A stretch of 64,000 nt of DNA from Methanolacinia paynteri (GTDB lineage Archaea > Halobacteriota > Methanomicrobia > Methanomicrobiales > Methanomicrobiaceae), in the NCBI RefSeq assembly GCF_000784355.1, contig NZ_KN360939.1, positions 111,021 through 175,020 on the forward strand. The letters run 5' to 3'. The notes beneath the pieces are model-generated. The model saw only the letters and a list, made by a program, of their open reading frames with translations, did no database searches and was not told the DNA's origin. This document shows, piece by piece, positions 34,958 to 43,383 of this stretch; position 1 is the stretch's first letter; each line of letters starts with the position of its first letter. A program made the translations under genes and the position numbers.

Positions 34958-35935
34958 TTGATGAAAGGAGTAAGAGAGTTGAAGGTTTCAGGGGAAGTTT
35001 CCCGGAAAGCGGCTTGTGAGGAAGCTGTTGCTCCCGTGATCGCACTTATGCTGATTCTGGCGGTTGTTGCTACATTCATCAGCCTTTATTCGACGGAGTA
35101 TCTTCCGGGTTTGAAGGAGCAGTCCGAAATTGCACAGGTTTCGGAGATAAAGGAGGCTTTCATGGACTTTTCAAACGATATCGGGCATATCGTTAGCGAG
35201 AAGAAAGGTGCATCGTATGGCCATACGATCCCGCTTGGTGCGGGTGATGTCATAATGAGCCCGGAGAAGTCTAGCGGGACATTGTCGGTCAGCGATGCGG
35301 GGACGATCTTTGATATATACAACAACTCATCCGGCGATCCGGTTGCCTCTGCCGCGATGGTAAAGGCGGAGTTTAAGCCGTCGTATACGTTCTGGGAGGG
35401 GCAGGGCTACAGCTGGCAGTATGGCTACATAAATGTGACAAAGGATGATATCGAGGTTCCGCTTGAATATTACGAGATGGCCGATGTAATTGATGATTTT
35501 GAGAATAGCGGAGGCTTGTCGATATTTGCAAAGTCATTTGTTGATTTTGATCCTGAGGATGACGGAGACTCTAACCTGACTTCGCTCGAGATAGATCTCG
35601 TCACCCTGATCCCCGGAGAAAATAATTTTGTGAGCGGCAATAGTATGACGACACTGAAGATCGAGACAGTAGATCCGAGCGAGAACACGGTTTCTTATGA
35701 TAATGTAACGACTCTTTCTTTCAGGTTTGAAAATATTACCGGAGAAGGATTAATACCTGAATTTTCCACCTGCATATTTGAAAAAATTAATAGTTCCATG
35801 GCAGATCTCGCCTACGATAATATAGATAGTGTTGAGACGGATTCATCTTCGGATGGCGGTACAATCACTCTTATTGCATCGTCTCCGTTTTCGGTCGTAA
35901 TAAAGAAGACAGAGATCGTGGTTTCTGCCGGGTGA
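34958..35935 (+). CDS. Pilin-like protein at the end of the pilus-assembly operon
   Basis: The 325-residue protein has a charged leader and the helix EEAVAPVIALMLILAVVATF at about residues 23-42. This differs from the other pilins of the window (APVIA instead of SPVIG, followed by ISLYSTEYLPGLKEQSE). The large beta-rich exterior domain lacks the H-x-G-G-D motif. Its distinct helix and position directly after the platform gene (12 nt, GGAGG ribosome-binding site) suggest a dedicated structural or priming subunit. Confidence 0.78.
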   Translation: MMKGVRELKVSGEVSRKAACEEAVAPVIALMLILAVVATFISLYSTEYLPGLKEQSEIAQVSEIKEAFMDFSNDIGHIVSEKKGASYGHTIPLGAGDVIMSPEKSSGTLSVSDAGTIFDIYNNSSGDPVASAAMVKAEFKPSYTFWEGQGYSWQYGYINVTKDDIEVPLEYYEMADVIDDFENSGGLSIFAKSFVDFDPEDDGDSNLTSLEIDLVTLIPGENNFVSGNSMTTLKIETVDPSENTVSYDNVTTLSFRFENITGEGLIPEFSTCIFEKINSSMADLAYDNIDSVETDSSSDGGTITLIASSPFSVVIKKTEIVVSAG

Positions 35936-35943
35936 GAAATCTG

Positions 35944-36207
35944 TTACGCCCCTGCCCGGACGTCGCTCAGGTTCAGCATTATGACTCCTGCTACTATTAC
36001 AATGATTGAGAGGACTTTCATCGAACTGGCGGGCTCCTTGAAATAAAGAATCCCGATCATCGATACCAGGAGGATTCCCATTCCCGCCCAGATCGCGTAG
36101 GCGAAGCTGAGATCGAAGTGCTTTAAGGCGAAGATGAAGACCGTAAACGAGATCCCCCAGAGGACGAAGGTCAGTATCGAGGCGTAGATATTGGAAAAGC
36201 CAGCGCA
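35944..36207 (-). pseudogene. SMR-family small multidrug efflux protein, 5'-truncated remnant
   Basis: Reading on the minus strand, 87 residues match the C-terminal three helices of an SMR (EmrE-like) transporter: GFSNIYASILTFVLWGISFT, FAYAIWAGMGILLVSMIGIL and LSIIVIVAGVIMLNLSD. A stop codon lies immediately before this stretch and there is no suitable start. The first membrane helix, with the essential glutamate, is absent and is not found in other frames upstream. So the gene appears to have lost its 5' end at about 36205. It ends 9 nt from the converging pilin-like gene. Confidence 0.75.
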
Positions 36208-36293
36208 TCATGCCGGACCACCTGAATTTTTATTGAAAACCATGTTTTCTGTTTTTACTGGCAGGGGTTATTATTGTGTCTGGGTTATTGAGA

Positions 36294-36378
36294 GGGAGGG
36301 GGAACAAGTCCCCCTCCCTGTGACCCTCCCCCTGATGGCGATAGTCGAAAGTGAGGATGGGCGAGCATCCTCACTTTC
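36294..36378 (+). repeat. Dispersed two-hairpin element, copy A
   Basis: Stem 1 is GGGAGGGGGA/TCCCCCTCCC (36294-36303 and 36309-36318, loop ACAAG). The linker contains CTCCCCCTGATGGCGATAG. Stem 2 is GAAAGTGAGGATG/CATCCTCACTTTC (36347-36359 and 36366-36378, loop GGCGAG). Copies B and C (58285-58370 and 62680-62757) share the layout and linker, but stem 2 here has GTGAGG/CCTCAC where B and C have GGGG/CCCC, a paired change that preserves the helix. There is no T tract, so it is not a plain terminator. Confidence 0.75.
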
Positions 36379-36787
36379 TCCGGGGGGTATGTCCATGTAT
36401 TGTCTGTGTAAAGGCATGGTAAAAAACGCTCATTTTGGCCTTATTTTAGCCTTTTTTGGAATGTTTCGATCACCCCTGGAAAATACCCGCATATCTCGCT
36501 TTTTATCGCCAAATGCCTGTGGATTGCATTGATATAACGGCACGAGATTGCCCTGTTTTTTCAGACGATGTTCACATCGATCGAGGACGAGATCGTCTGA
36601 TACAGGCAATCTATGCGGACGATATTTTCGGCGATTTTGGTGTATTTTGGGATTTATTTAAGGTTTACTGTATGAAAAATGGATTTTTCATTGTGGTGTT
36701 TTTATTGGCTTATTTTTACAATTCAACTGCTTTATGAAGACTTGTTTAGAGGATTTATACAGAGCCGAAATTAGTATTATACTACAT
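36379..36787. other. Intergenic region with a long interrupted inverted repeat (36546-36611)
   Basis: No gene is supported. Within it, GATTGCCCTGT (36546-36556) pairs with ACAGGCAATC (36602-36611), and inside that CAGACGAT (36562-36569) pairs with ATCGTCTG (36592-36599), giving an extended hairpin. A 93-codon open frame covers this area but does not resemble a protein. The rest is AT-rich. Confidence 0.45.
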
Positions 36788-37768
36788 TTAATAGCAACTT
36801 ATATCCTCATCCAGGTCCAGAAAGAGATTCACAGTTTTTGCCAGGCCATCAGGATTCTGGTACATCAAACCGTGTCCTGCACCTTTAAACTCTGCTGTCC
36901 ATGCACCATCAATCTCCCCTGCCATTATTCTTAAAAACTCCGGAGGCGTTAGAACATCCTCTGTTCCGCCGGTTAAAAGTACAGGGATCTCTATTTGATT
37001 AAGCCTGTTCAGTGAGCCGTTCCAGTTAAGACTTGCATAATACGCGGCCATAATTCCGTTTTTATTCAGTGTTTCAGAAGAAGCAGGCAGGTATTCATCG
37101 GGGTTATGACAGATAAGCCAGTCCCTGGGAAACATGTTTTCAATAACAGTCGATTTATTGGCCTCTCCGTAAGCTACCTGCCGTAGATATTCCCTCAGGT
37201 ACTCCTCATCTGAAGATGATACGTTATAATAAGGTGCATACAATACAGCTTTTTCAACCTTTTCCGGGTACTTCAGAATAATCTCCTCGGAAACAGCTGT
37301 CCCCATCGACCATCCCATAAGATATGATCTCTCGATGCCAACAGCATCCATAAGTGCAACGGTATCATCAGCATAAGTCTCATATGTCATGTTTTCAGCC
37401 GTGATTTCACCTATATCTGTATAGCCTGTTCCTCTGTTGTCAAAGATCGTGACGTTATAATTTTCTGCAAGAGAATTCAGAAGGGAAGGGTCCCATGCAT
37501 CCATTGTTGCCGCATATCCCATCACCATTACAAGAGGATAGCCTTCTCCTGCCTGTTTGTAGCCGATGTTAATTCCATTTACGTTTGCATAATGCAGCTC
37601 TGCATCATCAAAGACAGAATTGTTCGTTTTGGACAGGGTTAAATTATCTGAATTTTCAGACAGGGAGTTGTCCAAACCAGTTTTATCCGTACATCCGGCA
37701 GAAAATATTACAAGAACTGCAGCAAAAATTATGGCTACCAGATATATTTTTTCTATCATTTTACGCAT
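36788..37768 (-). CDS. Alpha/beta hydrolase, lipoprotein
   Basis: The 326-residue protein starts with a lipoprotein-type signal (YLVAIIFAAVLVIFSAGC, lipid-modified Cys about 26). The hydrolase part begins at about residue 62 (GINIGYKQAGEGYPLVMVMG). The nucleophile elbow is GWSMG (Ser about 154), the acid is in LTGGTEDVLTPPE, and the histidine is in GAGHGLMYQN, so the triad is intact. Substrate is unknown. It is monocistronic and located next to tRNA-Ser. The start could be either of two ATGs three codons apart. Confidence 0.85.
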   Translation of the reverse strand: MRKMIEKIYLVAIIFAAVLVIFSAGCTDKTGLDNSLSENSDNLTLSKTNNSVFDDAELHYANVNGINIGYKQAGEGYPLVMVMGYAATMDAWDPSLLNSLAENYNVTIFDNRGTGYTDIGEITAENMTYETYADDTVALMDAVGIERSYLMGWSMGTAVSEEIILKYPEKVEKAVLYAPYYNVSSSDEEYLREYLRQVAYGEANKSTVIENMFPRDWLICHNPDEYLPASSETLNKNGIMAAYYASLNWNGSLNRLNQIEIPVLLTGGTEDVLTPPEFLRIMAGEIDGAWTAEFKGAGHGLMYQNPDGLAKTVNLFLDLDEDISCY

Positions 37769-37844
37769 AGCAGGACTTCCTAAAGTCAGGTATGTGTAAT
37801 TTTCTATATCACACTTGTCAATCTAAGCATTAATTTTTAGAAAC

Positions 37845-37929
37845 GCTGAGGGGGAGATTTGAACTCCCGAGGGGAAAGTTCCCCACAGGCTTTCCAGGCC
37901 TGCGCCCTACCGGACTAGACTACCTCAGC
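37845..37929 (-). tRNA. tRNA-Ser (anticodon GGA)
   Basis: Read on the minus strand, the 85-nt sequence starts GCTGAGG and ends CCTCAGC. The anticodon arm is CAGGC-CTGGAAA-GCCTG, giving anticodon GGA. A long variable arm (TGGGGAACTTTCCCC) as expected for class II serine tRNA is followed by the T arm GGGAGTTCAAATCTCCC. No CCA is encoded. Confidence 0.93.
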
Positions 37930-38042
37930 AAGGTAAGAATAGTGCTTCACATTATTGGAGTGGTATTCTAATAACTCTATTGTTTTTTGTGTTGTTTTTC
38001 AGCGGAATTTTGCCCCCTGAATCGTCGTGTAAAAAAAGGATT

Positions 38043-38447
38043 TTAGAGAAGTTTCTTTCCTGCTTCGGGTCCGGGCATGCACTGGTAGACGCCGGTCACC
38101 TTCAGGACTAAGAGGCTCTTTCCCGGAAGGCCGGGCTTCATCTTCTCGATAAGTGCCTTCATCTCGGCGAATTCGGGCCCTGACTTCATGACGGTCACGT
38201 CCGCCTTTATCTGGAAGCAGCCCTTCGCACCTGCACCGTAGACGGAAAGTGCCGCTTTCGGGTTCTCTTCGACGTTTGCAAGCGTTTTCATCATGAAGTT
38301 GTCCTGGATCCAGATCGTCTCCGGGTCCTTGACGAAGACCGCACCCATCGGCGCTACGTTCGGGACACCGTCCTTTGAAGCTGTCGCAAGGTAGAACGTC
38401 TTGAGATTTCCCATTGCTTCGAGTATATTGTCTGTAAGTTTTACCAT
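38043..38447 (-). CDS. Pyridoxamine 5'-phosphate oxidase-related FMN-binding protein
   Basis: This 134-residue protein belongs to the split-barrel PNPOx-like family: MVKLTDNILEAMGNLKTFYL, then ATASKDGVPNVAPMGAVFV and NPKAALSVYG, the FMN-binding half-barrel pattern. Many archaeal members bind FMN or F420, but the substrate is unknown. ATG 38447 is chosen because AGGAGTGA lies 5 nt upstream. It stands alone downstream of the cbf5 gene on the same strand. Confidence 0.82.
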   Translation of the reverse strand: MVKLTDNILEAMGNLKTFYLATASKDGVPNVAPMGAVFVKDPETIWIQDNFMMKTLANVEENPKAALSVYGAGAKGCFQIKADVTVMKSGPEFAEMKALIEKMKPGLPGKSLLVLKVTGVYQCMPGPEAGKKLL

Positions 38448-38534
38448 ATTCGTCACTCCTTTCATTGAGAGATAAACGGTCAGGATAGTTATAACTTTGC
38501 AAAAAGAATGTTTTCCGGTAATATCCGGCAGTAT

Positions 38535-39452
38535 TCAGTCTCTTTTCTTCGTCTTCCAGCCCTTCTCGTATGTGCCCGGCTCCATAATGACGATCTCCGG
38601 TCTGATGACAAACCCCGTATCGCTCTTCGCGAAATCCTCGGAGGAGACGATCGCCTTCCCGACGCAGACAAGCTCGTCCTTCTGTGTCATGACCGCTACA
38701 CGGGCGTTCTTCTTATAGTTGTCCTTTTCGAGGATGCCCACCGCAGCAAGAATCGCACCGTGGCAGATCGCATCCACCGCCTTGTCCCTGATGACGACCT
38801 TAGGGAGACTGCCGGCGAGCCTCTCGACCGGGAGGATCATCTTCTTCAGCGGCCCGGAGTTCCCTTCTTTTGCATATTCAACCGCATCCTTTAGATCATG
38901 CAGTGTTACACATTCATCCTCGGTAAACGGCCCCGATTTCGTCCTCCGGAGTTCGACCATCTGTCCCCCTGATCCCATCGCAAGTGCGATGTGGCGGCAG
39001 AGAAGGCGGATGTATGTCCCCGCCTCGCATTCGACCCGCATCAGGACAAGCCTTCCGTCGATATCGAGGATCTCCAGGTCGTATATTTCACGTATACGAA
39101 GCTGTCTTTTGACCGCACTCATCTTCGGGGGCCTCTGGTACTGGCGGCCGATAAACTCCTTCGCGACAGTCCTGATCTTCTCTTCCGGGACATTCTTATG
39201 AAGCCTCATTAGGGCAACATACTCTTTCCTGTGGTTCAGGAGAACGGGAGCGAGCCGGACCGCCCGACCGAGCATCAGTACCAGAACACCGGATACCATC
39301 GGGTCGAGAGTCCCCCCCTGTCCGGTATTGACACCGAGGATCTCAGCCGCCCATGCAGCCGCCTGGTGGCTTGACGGCCCCTGGGGCTTGTCAAGCACTA
39401 CAACCCCGCAGTTCAGTGCGGAATTCAGTTCGGGATCTATGAATTCAGTCAC
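38535..39452 (-). CDS. cbf5: rRNA/tRNA pseudouridine synthase Cbf5 (archaeal TruB family)
   Basis: Cbf5 is the catalytic subunit of H/ACA ribonucleoproteins that isomerise uridine to pseudouridine. The 305 residues include GVVVLDKPQGPSSHQAAAWA, the catalytic motif GGTLDPMVSGVLVL (Asp about 50), YVALMRLHKNVPEE and a C-terminal PUA domain with HGAILAAVGI. A GTG start at 39452 is used because it overlaps the hemD stop (GTGACTGA) and homology begins just after it. An in-frame ATG lies at 39473. It is co-transcribed with hemD. Confidence 0.92.
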   Translation of the reverse strand: MTEFIDPELNSALNCGVVVLDKPQGPSSHQAAAWAAEILGVNTGQGGTLDPMVSGVLVLMLGRAVRLAPVLLNHRKEYVALMRLHKNVPEEKIRTVAKEFIGRQYQRPPKMSAVKRQLRIREIYDLEILDIDGRLVLMRVECEAGTYIRLLCRHIALAMGSGGQMVELRRTKSGPFTEDECVTLHDLKDAVEYAKEGNSGPLKKMILPVERLAGSLPKVVIRDKAVDAICHGAILAAVGILEKDNYKKNARVAVMTQKDELVCVGKAIVSSEDFAKSDTGFVIRPEIVIMEPGTYEKGWKTKKRD

Positions 39453-40140
39453 TTTGCATATCCCCGCTTTCAAGATACTTGTTCAGGGCTTCAAGAGTCC
39501 CGGCAAGCGACCCGTCACCTGTCACATCCGGCGGACACCCCGAAAGGTCCATCGCCTTTCCTGTCACATCCCCGATAGCGATCCGTAAGATCTTTTGATC
39601 CTTGTCCCATACTGCATTCCTGAACGAGCCGGCACTTGTGAAGAGCACAGCATCGGCACCATCCAGGTCGAGCTTTTCGCCCGTCGGTTCAAGTCCGTAG
39701 ATCCGCGTCTCTGCCGCGATTCCCCCCTTGTCTTCTATGGAATCGATAAGCTGTGGATTAGGAACATCTGCCCTCGGAATTCCTATTTTTTTTCCCCTGA
39801 TCCAGTCGCCGAGATATGGTGCAAAGTCCCTCGAATAAAAGTCAGGAAGAGTCTCACAGTCGAATCCCATTTCGGTCAGTGTCTTTGCAGTCTGGGGTCC
39901 AATCGCCACCATCCTCGGGCGGACCTGGAGGAGCGGACCAATGACCTGCGCCGGAAGTGCGCTTGTAAAAAAGATGCAGTCGAACTCGTCCCTGTTTGCC
40001 GCCGATACGAACTCCATGACCGCCTTCTCGTAGACCCTCGCATTAAGCGGCGATACGATATAGCACTCGTGCCCGTATCTTTTGCAGGTTTCGGCATCTT
40101 TCCCGGCTTTTTCCCGAAGCCTCGTGACTGCAATCCTCAT
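39445..40140 (-). CDS. hemD: Uroporphyrinogen-III synthase
   Basis: HemD closes the linear tetrapyrrole to uroporphyrinogen III, needed for siroheme, cobamides and F430. The 231-residue protein starts MRIAVTRLREKAGKDAETCK. It shows the two-lobed pattern of the family: CIFFTSALPAQVIGPLL near residue 70 and DGADAVLFTSAGSFRNAVWD near 158, then RIAIGDVTGKAMDLSG. The primary sequence of this family is weakly conserved, and the FTSA motifs are the main evidence. Its stop overlaps the cbf5 start, so the two are coupled. Confidence 0.86.
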   Translation of the reverse strand: MRIAVTRLREKAGKDAETCKRYGHECYIVSPLNARVYEKAVMEFVSAANRDEFDCIFFTSALPAQVIGPLLQVRPRMVAIGPQTAKTLTEMGFDCETLPDFYSRDFAPYLGDWIRGKKIGIPRADVPNPQLIDSIEDKGGIAAETRIYGLEPTGEKLDLDGADAVLFTSAGSFRNAVWDKDQKILRIAIGDVTGKAMDLSGCPPDVTGDGSLAGTLEALNKYLESGDMQSD

Positions 40141-40243
40141 TATCCAGAGATTAAGAGATATAAGATTAAATAATCTGTCAATCCGGCCGGGCAAAACCGC
40201 TGTGTTTTTCAATATCCGGGTTTGAATAATCATTGGGGGACTG

Positions 40244-41449
40244 ATGTACGATATAATCGCCGGGGTTGTGATAGGGGTGGTCCTGGGGACCATAAGCGGC
40301 CTTATTCCCGGCATACACGCCAATACAATGGCCGGAATTCTTTTATCCGTGCAGAGGGCTCTTCTTGTCATCGCCGGCCCGGCCGCACTTGCCGTATCGA
40401 TGTTCTCAGCACTCATAACTCATACATTCCTTGATGCCGTCCCTGCGGCATTTCTCGGGGTGCCGGACGCAGATACGGCCATATCAGTCCTTCCTTCGCA
40501 CAGGATGTGCCTCGAGGGAAGGGCAGGGGAAGCGGTCCGCCTCTCTGCAATCGGCGGAGCGTTCGGCACTGCAATATCCCTGCCGCTCTTCGCCGCATTT
40601 TATTTTCTTCTCCCTTCTCTCCAGGGCTATATCGACTGGTGGATAGGAATCATACTCATTACGTTCGCAGGCATCCTGATCCTGCAGTCCGAATCTCCCG
40701 AGTGGTCCTTTGCCGTCTTTATGGTATCCGGCATACTCGGCCTGCTCACGTTCAGGTACAGCTGGCTCTCGTGGAACACTCTCGGGGATTCATCCTTCCT
40801 GATGCCGCTCCTGACAGGACTTTTCGGGATATCGGTGCTTCTCCATACAAAACAGGGAAAGATGCCCTTGCAGGAGAATAACGGGGTAAGTCTCCTCATG
40901 CGGGATATCGCAAAGAGCGGGACTGCCGGAACTTTTGCAGGCGCTGTCGTCGGCTGGCTGCCCGGTTTGTCGAATGCATCGGCAAATGCCGTTCTGGCCT
41001 CGGTATTCAGGATAGAAAAGGAGGGCGAAGGATTCATAACGGCCACCGGGGCGGCGAATACCGCGAATGCCTTCCTAGCCCTTGCCGCTTTTTATGCCAT
41101 ATCGAGAACCAGAAACGGTGTCATGGTGGCTCTTTCCCAGGGAGATATCCCGCCGGTGACAACCCTCCTGTTTGCCGGTGCACTGGCCGCCTTTGCCGCA
41201 TACACACTCACAATATTCTTATCCGGAAGCGCCTCGCTCTTCTCCGGCATCGATGCAAGGAAGCTTGGTTTTGCAGTAATCGGATTCGTAACGATTCTAT
41301 GTCTTGCATTTACCGGACCGTTCGGCCTGATTATCCTTATTCTTGCTACAATGACCGGACTTGTTCCATATTACGTGAACATCAGAAGGATTCCTTGTAT
41401 TGGTGCCGTTATGCTTCCGGTGATATGCTGGTCTTTCGGCCTGCTGTAA
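40244..41449 (+). CDS. TctA-like (DUF112) membrane permease
   Basis: This 401-residue protein has about ten membrane helices. It starts MYDIIAGVVIGVVLGTISGL and continues IPGIHANTMAG, the glycine-rich motif of the TctA/DUF112 family, with a second copy of the motif at VVGWLPGLSNASANA (about residue 233). A PDADTAISVLPSHRMCLEG loop follows the first half. It is shorter than tripartite tricarboxylate permeases, has no binding-protein gene nearby, and fits the archaeal COG1784 group. The substrate is unknown. Confidence 0.8.
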   Translation: MYDIIAGVVIGVVLGTISGLIPGIHANTMAGILLSVQRALLVIAGPAALAVSMFSALITHTFLDAVPAAFLGVPDADTAISVLPSHRMCLEGRAGEAVRLSAIGGAFGTAISLPLFAAFYFLLPSLQGYIDWWIGIILITFAGILILQSESPEWSFAVFMVSGILGLLTFRYSWLSWNTLGDSSFLMPLLTGLFGISVLLHTKQGKMPLQENNGVSLLMRDIAKSGTAGTFAGAVVGWLPGLSNASANAVLASVFRIEKEGEGFITATGAANTANAFLALAAFYAISRTRNGVMVALSQGDIPPVTTLLFAGALAAFAAYTLTIFLSGSASLFSGIDARKLGFAVIGFVTILCLAFTGPFGLIILILATMTGLVPYYVNIRRIPCIGAVMLPVICWSFGLL

Positions 41450-41468
41450 CTAAAAAAAGGGAAGTTCC

Positions 41469-42395
41469 TCAGATCGCGGTAAATGCAAGGTAGATATATA
41501 CTGCATATAATGCAAGCAGAACAAACCCGAAGGCCCTCGTTGCAGCTTTTGACTTCGTAAAGAGAAGGATTGCGGCCGCGGAGAATCCGGCCATCACCAG
41601 CACCTGAGAATAGTCCGGAACCGGTACCTGTGTGACAAGTGATCCGACACCCAGAACGAAGAGAAGGTTGAAGATATTGCTCCCGAGGATGTTTCCGATC
41701 GATATCCCGTGCTGCCCCCTGACCACTGCAACAAGAGATGTCGCAAGTTCGGGCAGTGAAGTTCCGACGGCAACCATCGAGATGCCGATAACATAGTCCG
41801 AAATACCGAAAGTCTGGGCTATCGAGGTCGCACTTATAAGAAGTATCCTTGAACCTATTACAACGCCCGCAATTCCACCGGCGATATATATATAGTCAAG
41901 GTTTCCGTGAGCCTCGATCTTCTCGCTGTCGGTTTTGCCCTTCTTCCACTGGTGGTATATTATCACAGCGAATGCAGCAAGGAAAACGACTCCTGCAGGG
42001 ATGCCGAGCGGGCTGAAGAACGCAAATACAAGGAATATCACTGTTGCAGCAATCATCATCAGGTAATCGCTTACTATCGGATCTTTTCTCAGGCATCCTT
42101 TGCAGGAGAGGATTGCCGGGGCGACTACGGCGCATAATGCAAGTACAAGTGCTATATTGGCGATATTGCTCCCTATTATGTTCCCAAGTGCGATGCCGGA
42201 ACTCCCTTCTGCAAGGGCATTGAGACTTACGACAAACTCGGGGAGAGAAGTTCCGAATGCAATTACCGTAAGCCCGATCGTTCCCGGCGATACCCCGAAT
42301 CTTGCCGCAAGCCCGGCACCTCCCGAAACGAAATAGTCTGCACCCTTAATCAGGAATGCCAGGCCTGCAATGAAGAGCAATATGTCAATAATCAT
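41469..42395 (-). CDS. Na+/Ca2+ exchanger-family antiporter (CaCA, YrbG type)
   Basis: The 308-residue protein has two homologous halves of about five helices. The alpha repeats are AFGTSLPEFVVSLNAL with GNIIGSNIANIALVLAL (first half) and AVGTSLPELATSLVAV with GNILGSNIFNLLFVLGVG (second half). The GTSLPE acidic residues and GSNI(A/F)N asparagines coordinate cations in the family. It exchanges Ca2+ for Na+ or H+. It converges on the TctA-like gene. Confidence 0.92.
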   Translation of the reverse strand: MIIDILLFIAGLAFLIKGADYFVSGGAGLAARFGVSPGTIGLTVIAFGTSLPEFVVSLNALAEGSSGIALGNIIGSNIANIALVLALCAVVAPAILSCKGCLRKDPIVSDYLMMIAATVIFLVFAFFSPLGIPAGVVFLAAFAVIIYHQWKKGKTDSEKIEAHGNLDYIYIAGGIAGVVIGSRILLISATSIAQTFGISDYVIGISMVAVGTSLPELATSLVAVVRGQHGISIGNILGSNIFNLLFVLGVGSLVTQVPVPDYSQVLVMAGFSAAAILLFTKSKAATRAFGFVLLALYAVYIYLAFTAI

Positions 42396-42507
42396 GGCTG
42401 AACACTTAAATTTCTATTTAATGCTTAATTTTTACGTTTTTACGCGATATTCTTTCTGATTTCAGATGCTATAATTAAATAGGATACTTATCGATTAATG
42501 TATTGTC

Positions 42508-43383
42508 ATGCAGAGATACTGGTTCGGGGATATAACAGATGGCGGGGAATGCATACCATTCTCACGGGAAACCAATGAGCTTATAGAAAGGTGCAGATCG
42601 CTTGAGCCTGAGATGGATAATTTTGTCCCGGTTGAACCGGAGACAGCAGTTGAGTGCGGTGTTTTCTCATCCCGTGAGGATTACATCGCGGAGCTTCGTA
42701 AGGTCACCGCTGCTCTTGCCCGCGAAAAGATAAGTGAATATTACAGCTCCGGGGATATCGAACTCATCCAGATGGTCCGGATGCTCAACGAACTCGACCA
42801 CGTGATAAACCTCCTTGTCGAGAGAGGAATGGAGTGGTATATAGTAAAGAACCCCGACTTTTCGAGAAAATACAAAAATATGAACCAGAAGAAGGTAATC
42901 GGAATGATGAGGCGGCAGAAGAGATCCGGCCTTTCATCGATTGCTGCAGAGATCGACGCCCTCTCTGATAAAAGAACCCGCCTGATGAAGGAGATCTCAG
43001 GAAAAGCTGTAGAAGTGGCCCCCAACTGCAGCGAGATCGTCGGCGGCCTTGTTGCTGCACGCCTGATCTCCTCTGTCGGAGGGCTCAGGGAGCTTGCATT
43101 CCTTCCGGCCTCTGCGATACAGGTTACCGGGGCTGAGAGTGCACTTTTTACGCACCTTAAAGGCGGAACCCCCTCTCCCAAGCACGGGATAATCTTCCAG
43201 CACAGGCGTGTCCACAACGCCGATAAGGCGGTAAGGGGAAAGGTTGCGAGGGTAGTTGCCGGCAAACTCGGTATTGCCGCCAGGATAGATTATTTCAGGG
43301 GCGAAGCGGACGTGGAGTTTCTCAAAAAGGCACAGGAGAGGATCGATGCTGTCTTTGGCGGAGCCGGAGGCGATGTCGAATGA
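42508..43383 (+). CDS. C/D-box RNP core protein Nop5 (aNOP56)
   Basis: Nop5 bridges L7Ae-bound C/D guide RNA and fibrillarin in the archaeal 2'-O-methylation complex. The 291-residue protein has an N-terminal fibrillarin-binding part (from MQRYWFGDITDGGECIPFS), a helical coiled-coil region (about 115-160), and a Nop domain with GCxE-like APNCSEIVGGLVAARLISS and VTGAESALFTHLKGGTPSPK and KHGIIFQHRRVH. It is short but complete for the archaeal group. Its stop overlaps flpA (ATGA). There is little room for a leader, so it may be leaderless. Confidence 0.93.
   Translation: MQRYWFGDITDGGECIPFSRETNELIERCRSLEPEMDNFVPVEPETAVECGVFSSREDYIAELRKVTAALAREKISEYYSSGDIELIQMVRMLNELDHVINLLVERGMEWYIVKNPDFSRKYKNMNQKKVIGMMRRQKRSGLSSIAAEIDALSDKRTRLMKEISGKAVEVAPNCSEIVGGLVAARLISSVGGLRELAFLPASAIQVTGAESALFTHLKGGTPSPKHGIIFQHRRVHNADKAVRGKVARVVAGKLGIAARIDYFRGEADVEFLKKAQERIDAVFGGAGGDVE

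Noticed and set aside
35843-36211. Open frame of 122 codons over the SMR remnant
   Set aside because: The protein-like sequence is in another frame. This frame is hydrophilic and matches nothing, while the shifted frame gives clear SMR helices.
36191-36737. Two overlapping plus-strand open frames around element A
   Set aside because: Their translations include the stems of the element, they have no ribosome-binding site and no recognisable domain.
40141-40416. N-terminal extension of HemD
   Set aside because: The extra 92 residues are antisense to the TctA-like gene. The uroporphyrinogen-III synthase homology starts at MRIAVTR, at 40140.
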